DNA of 64,000 nucleotides, from NCBI GenBank assembly GCA_030998225.1, contig JAPYXD010000056.1, forward strand, positions 1,674,001 through 1,738,000, given 5' to 3'. Shown here in pieces: positions 44,597 to 56,857 of the stretch. Position 1 is the first letter of the stretch; the number at the start of each line of letters is the position of its first letter. The DNA comes from Diplolepis rosae. Lineage: Eukaryota; Arthropoda; Insecta; Hymenoptera; Diplolepididae. Made by a program: the position numbers and the translations under genes. The notes under the pieces are model-generated. The model did not search any database and was not told where the DNA came from. It saw only the letters and a list, made by a program, of their open reading frames with translations.

Positions 44597-47500
44597 TAGT
44601 GTGCTCAGATAAAGTAGGAGCAGTAGGTTTGGTTACTGTCAATATTTTTGGTCGAAATGAGAAATTGAAATTTTGAGTTTAGAATTTAAATCCAATACTC
44701 TTACAGTCTTGCAAATGAAAATTAAATTACAGTTATTGAAATTTTACAAAAGTACAATGTAAATCAGATGAATTAATGATACAATGATCTAAAAATGAAA
44801 GGAGTTTTAAAATCGTTTGAAATCAAAATTTTTTTAATTTTCAAAGGCTTTTTTAAGGCTATAAGTGCTTTTTACAAGTGATTAATTAAAAGCTTACAAG
44901 AAAATCATAAGTGGACAGATTAAAAAATAATGAGGTATTGAAAATTGCTTAATAGTAATATTTCCAATTTTAAATTGGATAAGTTGGGAATATTTAAATA
45001 AAAAGATCTACGCAAATAATTATAGTAGTTCCTCTTTACAAAAATTTTAATTGCAAACAATACCAATTGTAAAATATCCTCGATTCTCAAGCGTTTTTAA
45101 AATAAATCTATATAATTTAAAGTAATTTTAGTTATATATCGAAAAAATTGAAATAGTCCTCGGACTTTAGAAAACTAGAAAATTTATCCATGGAAATCAT
45201 TTCAAATTGCATTTAATGAAATATTTCAAACGAAACAATTATTTTTTGTGCCCTCTTTTGAGGATATTGTTAGAATTTCCTTTTCTCACAATTTTACTGG
45301 GAATTCTTATATAAATCAGGATCACCTTCGGTAAGTACGCTTTATTTCACTCTCTAAATCAAAATAAGTGCACTCAGAAAAAAGATTTGATTGAATCAAA
45401 GAAAATTATTTGCTTGAAAGACTTTCTTTGATTTAAAGAAATGATTTGTTTAAATGAAATAAAAATTTTTTAATTCAAACATAATGTCTTTAAACGAAAT
45501 AAATATTTGTTTGAATCAAATTAATTTTTCTTCAAAACAAAGAAATTAATTCAATGATATATGGTCAAAGATATAAATTGTTTGATTGAAGGCAGAAATT
45601 TATTTGATTCGAACAAATATTTATTTGGTCAAAGATATTTTGTTTGAATCAAAAAAATTTTGTTTCATGAAGGTAGTTTTCATCCACGAAAAGTAAACCT
45701 CAGGCAAAAATTGATAATTTTGCCTTTAAGAATAGCAATATTATTATTGAAGGGCTATTTTGAAAGAGAAAAGATTATTTTCCATAAAAAAAATTTAAAA
45801 CACAGAAAAATAATTTTATTAATAAATTTTATTTTGGACCCAACTTTTTTTCTTATCGCTTCTTATCAAATTTTAAAAAATTATGCGATTCTAATAAATC
45901 ATGAATCATTTTTTCAGAGAAAAGATTTTCCACAACTTCACCGTTTCTGATTTTTAAAAATAAATTCTTTAATGGCTGAAACCAATAAAAAAACATTTTC
46001 CAAAACGAAATTTTTATAAACAAATTGCTGAATTTGATAATAATTTATTCATTTTCGAAAATTGGAAATGGTTAAGTTGTGGGAAATCTTTTCTCTGAAA
46101 AAGTGATTCATGATTTATTAGAATCGCATAATTTTTTGAAATTTGGTAAGAAGCGATAAGAAAAAAAGTTGGGGCAAAAATAAAATTTATTAATAAAATT
46201 ATTTTTCTGTATTTCAAATTTTTTTCATGGAAATTAATCTTTTCTCTTCCAAAATAGCCCTTCAATAATAATATTGTTATTCTTGAAAGCAAAATTATCT
46301 ATTTTTGCCTGAGGTTTACTTTTCGTGGATAAAAACTACCTTCAGGAAACAAAATTTTTTTGATTCAAACAAAATATCTTTGGACCAAATAAATATTTGT
46401 TCGAATCAAATAAATTTCTGCCTTCAATCAAACAATTTATATCTTTGACCATATATCATTGAATTAATTTCTTTGTTTTGAAGAAAAATTAATTTGATTC
46501 AAACAAATATTTATTTCGTTTAAAGACATTATGTTTGAATTAAAAAATTTTTTATTTCATTTAAACAAATCATTTCTTTAAATCAAAGAAAGTCTTTCAA
46601 GCAAATAATTTTCTTTGATTCAATCAAATCTTTTTCTGAGTGCACTTATTTTGATTTAGAGAGTGAAATAAAGCGTACTTACCGAAGGTGATCCTGATTT
46701 ATATAAGAATTCCCAGTAAAATTGTGAGAAAAGGAAATTCTAACAATATCCTCAAAAGAGGGCACAAAAAATAATTGTTTCATTTGAAATATTTCATTAA
46801 ATGCAATTTGAAATGATTTCCATGAATAAATTTTCTAGTTTTCTAAAGTCCGAGGACTATTTCAATTTTTTCGATATATAACTAAAATTACTTTAAATTA
46901 TATAGATTTATTTTAAAAACGCTTGAAAATCGAGGATATTTTACAATTGGTATTGTTTGCAATTAAAATTTTTGTAAAAGGAACTACTATAATTATTTGC
47001 GTAGATCTTTTTATTTAAATATTCCCAACTTATTCAATTTAAAATTGGAAATATTACTATTAAGCAATTCTCAATACCTCATTATTTTTTAATCAGTCCA
47101 CTTATGATTTTCTTGTAAGCTTTTAATTAATCACTTGTAAAAAGCACTTATAGCCTTAAAAAAGCCTTTGAAAATTAAAAAAATTTTGATTTCAAACGAT
47201 TTTAAAACTCCTTTCATTTTTAGATCATTGTATCATTAATTCATCTGATTTACATTGTACTTTTGTAAAATTTCAATAACTGTTATTTAATTTTCATTTG
47301 CAAGACTGTAAGAGTATTGGATTTAAATTCTAAACTCAAAATTTCAATTTCTCATTTCGACCAAAAATATTGACAGTAACAATTTTTCTCTTCATAGATG
47401 TACTTTATTACCATAAGGTATAGGTAAGAATGAATATTAAATAGTTATTTCATGTAAGTAATTATTTATTTAGTTATTTCATAAATTTCGGGTCGGCTGC

Positions 47501-48124
47501 AAAGTTTTTCCTACGTAAGCAAACTTGAAGCTAGGTTTCCACATTTTATCTTTAAAGGAGTGTTTTTATATTCTCATAAAATAGAATTACAAGAAAGGTA
47601 ATTATGACAGAATTTATTAATTACAAATAATAATTATTTTTAAAATTTACATAAAAATGCAATTAATTAACGTTCTGAATTTATAATATTCAAAATCAAT
47701 TGAGTGAAATCAAAGAAAGTTAACAAATAAAACTACTTGAATACAACAGGTTATGAACCCAACCTCAAATTCTGCATTTAAATTCTACAAACAAATAGTA
47801 TCGAATAAATAGTCCTTGCAGATCACACACTCGAAAGAATTATTTAACATTTCCTGAAATTCATAAAATTTATGTCACGTCATCAACATTATTTAAGACT
47901 TTTTACAAAATTTGTCAGCTGTCAAATTTTGTAAACAGAAGTCACCAAGCGAGCAGACAACGAGATGCATGAGACATCGAATCGAAGAAATCGCAGTAAC
48001 TCAGAAAGTTAGGGAACGCTTGCTTTTACTTTATTTCGTATATGCTATATATAGACGAAATAAGGAGAGAGCCGAAGTCTCCAGAAGATTTTCGAGCATC
48101 TCCGTGTTTTCGAATTCAGAAGAC
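44597..48124. mobile_element. hAT-type long-armed element, copy 2, right end truncated
   Basis: The left end TAGTGTGCTCAGAT (44597) equals CAGTGTGCCCAGAT of copy 1, then an internal deletion of about 50 bp joins AAAGTAGGAGC. The arms (44640-45371 against 46644-47390) are inverted and match the arms of copy 1 (16080-16590). The right arm continues to 48124 with the block also found at 15467-15800, then ends abruptly at GAATTCAGAAG. A foldback sits in the middle. Confidence 0.75.
45372..46643. mobile_element. Inner foldback with about 600-bp arms
   Basis: CACTCAGAAAAAAGATTTGATTG on the left mirrors CAATCAAATCTTTTTCTGAGTG on the right. The arms run to about 45965 and from about 46045. They are rich in ATTTGTTTGAATCAAA-type words. 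Both arms encode the same chance ORF (plus 45660-45950; minus 46292-46014), a consequence of the inversion. Because it lies between two inverted outer arms, no target duplication can be resolved. Confidence 0.65.
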
Positions 48125-48823
48125 ACTGCGAGAAACACGCGTCGCCATGGAAACGGCTGAAAGTTGTGAAGAGGGCAGCACCTCGATATCCAAGAAAGAG
48201 TGATGTTCTATATATATCGTTCTCCCACTCCGAGGCCACTCGCCGCATCTAGGTTTATAATATCTTTGGTTTGGTTACCCTTGAATGTTTCGATTATCAG
48301 TTGTTTTAATTTTCAGTTGTGCCGTTTTTCATTTGTTCCGGATCTCACATGTTTTTAGTCACCGATAGTCAAACTCCGAATTGATGCGTTTTCATTTCTT
48401 GCAGGACCAGAGAGAAATGAGTATACTCATTCAATTGATTCGCATGGACGTTTTTCGTTTTTTTTCAATCGTTGCAGTTTCAGTTGTTTCGGTTCTCACG
48501 TGTTTTTGTGATTTGGTGTTTGATTCGATTGATTTGATTGATTTGATTGTGTTGTTTTATTTAATTTGTTTCGTTTTCCAATTGTTTCGGTCCTCACATG
48601 TTTTTCGTCACTCAACGTACAATTGATACGCTCGTTTCTTTAGAGGGTCAGTGAAAAGTTTTTTTCAAATTTTTTTCCTGTTATTCCTGTCTTCTTATTC
48701 TATTATCCTTCTTCAGATATAAGTTATACATATTATAGAGTCCTGCTAGTTGTAGGTTTCAAGTTATCCTTTCATAAGTTGCTATCGATATCCTCATCTT
48801 GGATAAGATTCATTGTTCTAACA
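48125..48823 (+). other. 5' region of the Transib-like transposon
   Basis: Starts CACTGCGAGAAACACGCG at 48131, directly after truncated hAT arm sequence. Transib ends usually begin with CAC..TG-like words, so this may be the terminus, but no inverse copy was found. Three imperfect direct repeats of TTTCGGT.CTCAC.TGTTTTT (48335, 48486, 48584) lie upstream of the gene. TTTCTTGCAG near 48398 resembles a splice acceptor. Confidence 0.35.
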
Positions 48824-50568
48824 ATGAATGAATTAAAAGTTCAGAAGCAAGTTCTTTGTGATTTTCTTATCACAAACGGTGTTAAAAATAGAGGAGCACT
48901 CGTAAGCCATATCAAAACCAATTATGGCATCGGAGACGAATATCTAAAAGCAGTCGAAGACAAGTTAACTTATTTCATGTCCACATTTGAACAAGAGTGG
49001 AAAAATACTTTCTATAATGCAACAACATTCAGGGCCCGGAATGCGGAATGGCTACTCTCAGATTTCTCTGTACAATTCTTTGGAGTTGGTCCCGGGAGGA
49101 GACTTTCAGATGATTTCGAGAATAGCTCAAAATCTACCAAAAGACGTAAACTGCTTCAAATTCGGGAATGTTATTCTGAGTCGGAAATACAGTGTGCATT
49201 CCTGAATATTTTGGGATGTTCTGGTAAAACTAAAATTGCTAATAACATCATGAAACTTTTGCCAAAAGACGCTGATGAACGCAATGAATTACCTGACAAG
49301 TTATCAGGTTTAGAAATGGGAGGAATTACACGCTACACTGATGATGAGGCATTAGCACTGATTGAAGACGCAAAATTAAGTGTATACCAGTATGAAATTA
49401 TCCGCATCCAAGCGAAAGTTAAAAATGCTAACATGTACCCACACTACAGGAGCCTATCAGATGCCAAAAAAGGTGCTACCCTCCAGAATCTGATTTCATT
49501 ATAACGGAAGAGAGTGTGAGTATCGACACTCAAGCCTTGCTAGATCATACAGTATCTCGCTTGGCGGAAATACCTGGAATCATACCTTTAAATTTAGTTG
49601 GCGGACCTAATTTTTTAATTACTCTAACTTCGAAGTATGGATGTGATGGGACATCTAGTCATAATCCATACAATCAGTCTTTCATCGATTCAAGTAAGTC
49701 AGGTGCAAGCGTCTTGATTTTTTCGATGGTTCCTCTAGCATTGGAGATGTTCTACTCGAAAAGTGGTGAAGGTTTGACAATTTGGAAGAATCGACGTCCT
49801 GGGTCATCCAGACTTTGTAGGATCATGCGATTCCGCTATGCGAAGGAAACGATGGAGACTACCACCTCTGGTGTAAAACTGATCAAAGAAGAATTAAAAA
49901 AACTCAGACCTACAACAATGAAGTTCGGACAAAGTCGGACTCGTTGCAAAGTCACGCATAAAATGATTATGTCCATGGTTGATGGAAAAGTTTGCCAAGC
50001 GCTCACTGAAACTCTATCATCACAATCGTGTTATATATGCGGCGCAAAACCCTCCATGACGAACAAATTGGAAGAAGTGAAACTCTTGCCTGTGAAGATC
50101 GAAAACTACTCTTCCGGTCTCTTCACCCTACATGCTTGGATACGATTCATGGAGTGCATCCTTCACGTTGCGTATCGTTCAGATTTCTGCAAATGGGCAG
50201 CGATGTTACCTGATCAGAAGCAGAAAATGAGCGAAGCAAAAAAGAGAATCCAAAAAGAATTTTGGGAGGAAGTGGGCCTGATTGTGGATGTTCCACAACA
50301 TGGGAGTGGGACATCCAATAATGGCAATACTACTCGAAGTTTCTTACAAGATCCTGAATCAACTTCGAGTATTGCCGGGGTTGACAAAGTATTGATCGAA
50401 AAATTTGGCATTATTCTACAAGCTATGACATCTGGAAACCAATGAAGATTTGGGTCAAAGTTGTTGATCATGACCGATCCTTATATAAACTATTTCACAA
50501 CTCTTCATGAGAATCTCACTTTTCCTATGAAAGCGAAAGCTCAAGATTTTCTGATTGAAGATGATTGA
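48824..50568 (+). pseudogene. Transib / RAG1-like DDE transposase, one frameshift, catalytic Glu region missing
   Basis: ATG 48824 (MNELKVQKQVLCDFLI). The N-terminal domain includes a basic KSTKRRKLLQ stretch (possible nuclear signal) and reads through YPHYRSLSDAKK to an A-run (49466-49471), where one A appears lost. The frame shifts and resumes CYPPESDFIITEESVSIDTQ. The core has YGCDGTSSHNPYNQ (first Asp, codon 49645-49647), WKNRRPGSSRLCR, MSMVDGKVCQALT (second Asp, 49981-49983), CYICGA, LHAWIRFMECILHVAYR and STSSIAGVDKVLIEKFG. This order aligns with RAG1 (SCDG; GYDEKLV; CTLC). A TGA at 50443-50445 then precedes LLIMTDPYINYF, a tail-like stretch, so about 100 residues carrying the catalytic Glu seem deleted. 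Confidence 0.75.
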
Positions 50569-50799
50569 AATGGAATAAACAACTCTGCTCAAAACCCAAG
50601 TCCTTCCTCTGAAAGAATACATGCTTGATGAGTTTCTTTGAATAAATCGTTCATCGCGATGGAGAAGAATGTTGAGTGTGAATGTTTCACCATAAGATTT
50701 TTTCCATAGGAAATCACCTGTTTCGAGAATTATTCGAACGGAATTTTTAATATCAATAGAAAATGTTGTTCAATGCAAGTATATTTCGTTGGAGTTTCA

Positions 50800-52385
50800 T
50801 TTCTGAGGATCGAATGAATATCCGAGCGGAGAATGAATTTTTCCAATCTGGGAACAGCTATTGGATGCATTTGTTGACTAGAATTGGTAATAACAATGGA
50901 AGATATTGTTTAATGTCAGTCCTTTCATTATAGTTCTATTTTTGGTATATAATAGACGATTTCACGAAGAAAAATGAATTTTTTCTACCAAAGAGTGACC
51001 GTTTAATACATTTGTTAATCAGTATTGTTAATAACAAATGTAAATATCCTTGATTGTGCTTTCCATTAATCGAAGCATCATTTTCGCAGAGGAAATTGAT
51101 GATCAGGAAGAAAGAAAGGAATTTTATATATCCAGCGGCGCCTGTTCATTGAATTTGTTCATGAAATTCGTTCATAACAATATGAAAAATTATATTCCGG
51201 GTATGGATTGTAATAGAACATTGATTCCAATCGACTCCGTGGAAAAAACGTGATGAAAAGAACTTTCAGGCTCAAATATATAGAAAAAAATATTTTTTCC
51301 ATTAATTTGTTTATAACAATTGAACAGATTGCACGAACATCACCTAAAATATCGGAATTTTCTCTGTGATTGTGAATCTGTAAATTTCATACATTTTTTA
51401 GGAAAAATCGACGAATATCATGGAGCAGGTAGCACAAATATGGAAAATTATGATTTTTTGCAATTTGCAACTTAAATAACAAAATAACCGCGTCTTTTCT
51501 ACAAGATCGGCCTTGACAGACTTCTTCAAAATTTAATTAGCTTTAATTTAAAAAAAAAGTTAAATCGAAGGAAAATTGTAGGCTCCGAATCATTTTGAAC
51601 CCCAATTTGCTCATTGTACAGACTGTGCGGCGGAGCGACTTTCGAAATACATCGTTGTCAAATCCACAATAATAAACAAATATTTCTGAAAATTTCTAGA
51701 AAACTTTCTCTAACGGTCAATTGTTAACAACATGGAAAATATTGGAAATTTTACAAAACAATTTAGCGCTATTGTTTAGTATCCCAATCACTACATAATA
51801 ACCGAATATAAAAAAAATCAATAACTTGACATTTGCCTCTTATATGAAACGCCCCTATTAAGTACTAAAACCTTAATTCTTTTCTCACCTTATAGTTTAT
51901 TTGGGTGCTTGGATTTATTTCCTTCGGCCTCCCTCTATGTATTCCTATTGTGAAGAATATTCAAGTTTTTCTGTGAAATGGTTTCTAGTGATGCAATTGA
52001 TCCTGCATAATTGAAATTTTGGTTAAACTTCCAATTTGGACTAAAATATCGATTGGAACTAAAATTTTCATTAAAATTTTAGTTTCTATTTTTACTGTAA
52101 TCAAGATTTGTATATTTTTGTGTGGGAAAGCAGAAACATATTAATCATAATTCTTCAAACAACTTAAGGTATACAGAATAAATAGGTTATAAACCTCGTT
52201 TACATGTTCTAAAGGCGAAGTTTCGAGATCAAAAAAATCTCCTCTTTATTTTAAATAGTGGTATTGAGTTAGTTAAATAAATTATTAAATATAATATTAA
52301 ATATTGGTAAGAAATTTATATTTTAACTTGACTACAACCGTTAATGAAAATATTCGGAATTAAGCAATATAAATACCTGCTAACT
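50800..52385 (+). repeat. Dispersed repeat R, copy 2, with a 0.7 kb insert
   Basis: 50800-51500 and 52206-52385 match 41300-40420 in reverse. 51500-52205 is absent from copy 1 and so is a later insert; it has no terminal repeat I can define. R begins about 230 bp after the Transib-like gene. Confidence 0.65.
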
Positions 52386-52684
52386 ATAAGGTTGAGAGGA
52401 GCGTAATGTTGTGTATTACGATACAGAGGAATGTAATGTAAAAATTGAACTGCGCATGTGCCTATAATCATACAGAGGATCGTAATCTTCTTCTTATTCT
52501 TCTTCTCCTTCTTCGTACAGCGTTGGCACCGTACTGACAAAGCCTTGTACATTTGAACTGCGCATGCTCTATTACAATACGCTACTACTACATAAGATCG
52601 AGAAAATCAAAATGGCCGGAACTAGTCGTGAAATATCAAGTGCAATGGACGAGAATCATGATAAATACTAGGTTAGATTCGACG

Positions 52685-54043
52685 CAGCAAACACGTTAAG
52701 TGACCGCTCCGTAACAAAAGGGTAACATAGTTATTTCTGGTTATGTAACGATTGTTATTTTTTAGTGATGTAATTGCTATATAACGCGAAAGTAACAATG
52801 TTATGTAAGATTGTTACTGCGTGAAGATGTAATAGATCAATAAGAGAGTGAATGTAACAATTCTGTAGCAGTGGGATGGTATATGCCATAGAAAAACAAT
52901 GTAAAATTCGTTCTCTAATTGTGTTACACACATGATCTGTAACAGTTTAGTCATAATGTTATGTAAGTGAACTGTCACGGCAATATTGCATAATTATGTG
53001 AGTCGTGTATAATGTACATTAATAAAAGCTATGTAACAATGTGACATAATTATTATGTAAGAATCATGTAACATTTGTTCTGTAACTTGGTTGGCCGAAT
53101 GATCTATAACAATATCGTTTTTTTGTTACGCGAAGGTAATGTAGCAGTGTTACGGAATAGTTATGTGAGTTGTATATAATGTACATTAGTAACAGCTACG
53201 TAAGAATGTTACATAATATTTATGTAAGAATCACGTAACATCTTTTCTATGACTTGGTTACCTAAATGATCTATTACAATTTCGTTGCTTTGTTACGTAA
53301 GGGTAATGTAACAATGTTACGGAATAGTTATGTTAGTTGTATATAATGTACATTAGTAACAGCTACGTAACAGTGTGACATAATTGTTATGAGACAATAC
53401 TGTAGCTTTGATTCTGTACCTTGGTTACGCGAATGATCAATATCACTTTCTTTGCAGTGTTACGTAAGTGTACTATGACGGCATTACTGTTATTATCAGA
53501 TATGTAAAATCATGTAATAATACATATAGATATTCTAATTTCCCGAATACCGACATCAATAATATCTGGAAAAATTAAAAATTGTGGGTAATAACTTGTA
53601 TAAAGTAAATTGCTCTTATGGTAAAATTTCACTTGCCCTAAGTATAATATTCAGTAATCGACAAATAACACAAAGGTGCAAAAATTGACTCACAGAAATA
53701 ATTTGTGTTTTATCAATATTTTATCATCGTATATCTGTTTAACATATCTCCGTTACATACTATTTACATATCGCTTTTACAAACCTTCTATATAACATAA
53801 TTGCATAACACATATAGAACATATTTACATTGATGCTGCGCAACAATATAGTACATATGTTACATAAGTCTGTTACAGACCCATTACATCACAGCGTTAC
53901 AGAGCTGTTATAGAACTAATTCATCACTCAGTGTGTGACATTTTGCGTCACAGGTGACTCACCTGTAAATTACCAGCTATGTAACGTGTTACAATCTGTT
54001 ACGAAACAGTTACATACATGTTATATAACAGTGTTTGCTGGGG
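52685..54043 (+). mobile_element. GTAAC-rich element with CCCAGCAAACAC ends, copy 1
   Basis: CAGCAAACACG at 52685 and the inverse GTGTTTGCTGGG to 54043. Inside are three or more tandem units of 167 bp: AATGTACATT recurs at 53011, 53178 and 53345. The units are packed with GTAAC/GTTAC words, many as GTTACGTAAC-like near-palindromes. The right third (53560-54043) is unique. A nearly identical copy starts at 62884. Non-coding; family not assigned. Confidence 0.75.
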
Positions 54044-54360
54044 AGTGTACGCATAAAAACTCGAATACGCACCGAAGTCACATAATAGTATATTACGTGC
54101 CTAGGCGCACAATGAGGTTTATTGCGCGACGAGCGTCAATGCTCGCAGGAGATCGAAGCCAAGGCGTAGGTGAGGCGTAGTCGAGATGTAGCTGAGGCAA
54201 AGCCGAGACGAAGCCGAGACAAATCCAAGCCGGACGAATCCAAGGCGCGATCTGTCCTGCGAGCATTGTCGCGAGTCTCGTAATTTTCCGAATTGTGTGC
54301 ATTGGCACGTATTCTATTTTATGTGACTTCTGTGCGTATACGAGTTTTTATGTGTACACT
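54044..54360. mobile_element. MITE with AGTGTACRCATAAAAACTCG ends, copy 1
   Basis: AGTGTACGCATAAAAACTCG at 54044; the inverse ends at 54360. The arms extend through GAAGTCACATAA and ACGTGCC to AATGCTCGCAGGA. The loop is a (GCCGAGAC)n-like GC-rich stretch. A diverged second copy lies inverted at 54665-54890. Confidence 0.7.
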
Positions 54361-54664
54361 TGAATCTAATGTAGTATTGTAGATGTTTGCGGCGCTAGTC
54401 GTTACACTTGATATTTCGCGACTAGTCCCGGCCATTTTGAGTTTATCGAGCTTGTGTAGTAGTGGCGGATTTTAATAGATGCATGCACAGTTCAAATATA
54501 CAAGGCTTTGTCAGTAGGGTGCTAACGCTGTACGAAGAAGAAGAAGAGTAAGAAGAAGATTGTGCTCCGCTGTATGGCTATAGGCGCATGCGCAGTTCAC
54601 TTTTTACATTTCATTCCTCTGTAGCGCAATACACAACACTGCGCTACTCTTAATTGTAGCGGAA

Positions 54665-54890
54665 AAACGAGTTTACGCGCTGGAGGCACATAAAATAGAA
54701 TATGTGCCAATGCACACAATTCGGGTAAGTACAAGACTCGCTGAAAATGTTCGTAGGACTGATCGCGCCTCGGCTTGGTCTCGGCTTTGCCTCGGTTTCA
54801 TCTCGGCTTCGATCTTCTGCGAGCATTGTCGATCGTCGCGTAATAACCCTCATTATTCGCCTAGGCACATAATATGCTATTAATCGACAA
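54665..54890 (-). repeat. Diverged partial copy of the 54044 MITE
   Basis: Shares GTGCCTAGGCG, AATGCTCGCAG and GATCGAAGCC (all in reverse) with 54094-54165. Confidence 0.6.
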
Positions 54891-55559
54891 TATTTACACG
54901 TGTATTGCTTTTTATTTTTTGATTGATAAAATATTAAAATCAATAAAATATCTGATTTAAGACAAGAGAACAGTCTGACAGTCTGTTTCGCATAATAACT
55001 TGAACATCCAAGAAAGGAAGAGAGACTAAGGCTCGGTTTCACCAAATACGATTAACTATTAATCGCCGGTTAAATCCTCGGATAAAACAATCAGAATTTA
55101 TAATAACGGATTTAACTGCGATTAAAGTTTAATCTCCTTTGGGGAAATCGGTATACTAAGTGAAACGAAGCTTGGTTAAGTCGAATGCCAATATAAAAAA
55201 TTACTTACAACATAAATACTCTATGCATACATACAAATCAACGCATGCAAAATTGTAATAAGTTAACGGACTATGAGTTAAGAAGAGAGTCCTATATTAC
55301 ATTATATATGTTATAATTTTTCGAATGTTTAATAACATTTGGACAGTTTTTTTGTTATTTTTCAATAAAAAATATCTCAGTCAGAATTTTTTTCAAGTTA
55401 TTTGGTTCTTTGTGTTAAGTAGTCTACCAGAGTATGTGTCTTTTATGAATCAAATAGTGATAATTGATCCATTCTGTCTTTTTATATCTTTGACGTTAAA
55501 GAAAGGTATAGAATTTTTTTTTCAATTTTTTGAGTAAAATTCAATCTGCGTTTATGAAA
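54891..55559. other. AT-rich spacer, nothing recognised
   Basis: A 70-codon Phe-rich plus-strand frame (55325-55537) has no motif. Confidence 0.35.
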
Positions 55560-55579
55560 ATTAAATTTTTATTAAATGT

Positions 55580-56040
55580 AATCTTGTTTGTTAGAAGGGA
55601 TAATTAAAGAGGTATCATCTTTAGAACGATAATATATGTATATAGCAAAGTTTAAATTTTGTAATATTGTTATTTCAATATCTTGCATTACTATATCTGC
55701 TAATGTCGGAGAAATCGGAGAACCCATAGGGGTTCCAAAAATTTGTTATTAGTGAGTTTTTTGATATCGGAATACAGTTTGTTTGATGAGAAACTGTATT
55801 TTTATTATAGATTTTTTTTGTCAGTTTTTAACTTGTGCCAATCATGAATGGAATAATTTTTGCTTAAAACAGTTCCTCTGATCGATTGTATTTAAATCCC
55901 AGGTTATTAATTTGCTATTGTTTCTATGGGGTTTTTATTATACGCCAGACTCCATAACATAAAGAAATTATATATAGAATTTTTTGAATTTATGACATTA
56001 AAAAGGTTCCCATATGGGGTTAAAAGTTTATTGAGTGTTC
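55580..56040 (-). pseudogene. Penelope-like element RT fragment
   Basis: On the minus strand, about 55735-55590 reads GTPMGSPISPTLADIVMQDI. This is the strongly conserved Penelope RT block (GTPMGSP.SP..AD), followed 15 residues later by YYRSKDDTSLIIPS, where the family has a YVDD-type box; here the box reads SKDD. Upstream (higher coordinates to 56040) short related frames are broken by shifts and stops. No GIY-YIG endonuclease was found. Confidence 0.7.
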
Positions 56041-56857
56041 TCGAGAGCAGTAAAATAATAAATATAGACAGAATAGAGTAGTTAATATCAGTACAGGCAA
56101 ATTAGGAAAAAATGCTTTCTTGACAAAAAATCGCAGAGTCGGTTTTTTTCCAAATTGGTAGGTGAGCATAAGAGAAACTTGAAACAAAAAATTCGGGACT
56201 CCCCCTTCCTAGCATTTTATGTAATCTGAAATTTATTTTCAAATTTTTTTTGCTCGGAAATGGTTAGTTATAAAAAATAAAATTTGTTGGACGAAAGTTA
56301 CAGAGGACTATATTTTTTACAATTATAGTGTATCATTGGGTCACTGCGCTCCGAAAGAAAATGTAAAACTAAAGAGCGCTAGACTTACCAAAAACTCGCT
56401 TTCCTGCTTTATCTACCACAAAACCTACGGAATTGATATAGAAGGTTTTTTCTCCGACTTAGCGCCAGCTCATTGGGAGGAATTTTTCGAAATGTATTGA
56501 CATTAAAACTCAATATAAAGTTAACTTTACAATGGGCATTAAATGAAAATTTCGTGATCTTATACATGGCATTCATCTTAAATTATTGCGACGTCATTAC
56601 TCACTTAAAAATAACTGACGTAATGCAAATAATATTTTTTTTAATAATCTGCAGCATGAGTTATTTCTGCGTGACTAATGACGTAATAATTACGTAAGAT
56701 GAATACCCTGTATAAAATGACAACACTTGTGCAAGAAATTTTTCTGTGGGACTAACTATTTTTTCGAAAAAACAATTTGAAAATAAATTTTGGATTGTAA
56801 AAATTAGAAGGAAAAGTGCCAGATTTTATTTAAAAAAACTGCTGCCGTTATCCATAC
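56041..56857. other. Spacer, nothing recognised
   Basis: Includes a 74-codon plus-strand frame (56473-56697) with no motif; translation is dominated by AT-driven hydrophobic residues. Confidence 0.35.

Larger units (their letters stand above)
52392..54653. mobile_element. Foldback with about 300-bp inverted ends, host of two nested elements
   Basis: Left TTGAGAGGAGCGTAATGTTGT and right inverse of TTAAGAGTAGCGCAGTGTTGT. The arms share GAACTGCGCATG, CTTCTTCTT, GTACAGCGTTGGCACC-like words and GACAAAGCCTTGTA (52392-52680 and 54361-54653). The TTAA at the right end may be a target site, with the left copy mutated. No coding capacity. Confidence 0.7.

Noticed and set aside
45660..46292. Paired ORFs of about 95 codons on opposite strands
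   Set aside because: They are the same sequence in the two arms of a foldback; AT-driven composition and no motif.
52690..53560. CRISPR-like array of regular repeats
   Set aside because: Direct 167-bp units without unique spacers, inside a eukaryotic transposon with terminal inverted repeats.
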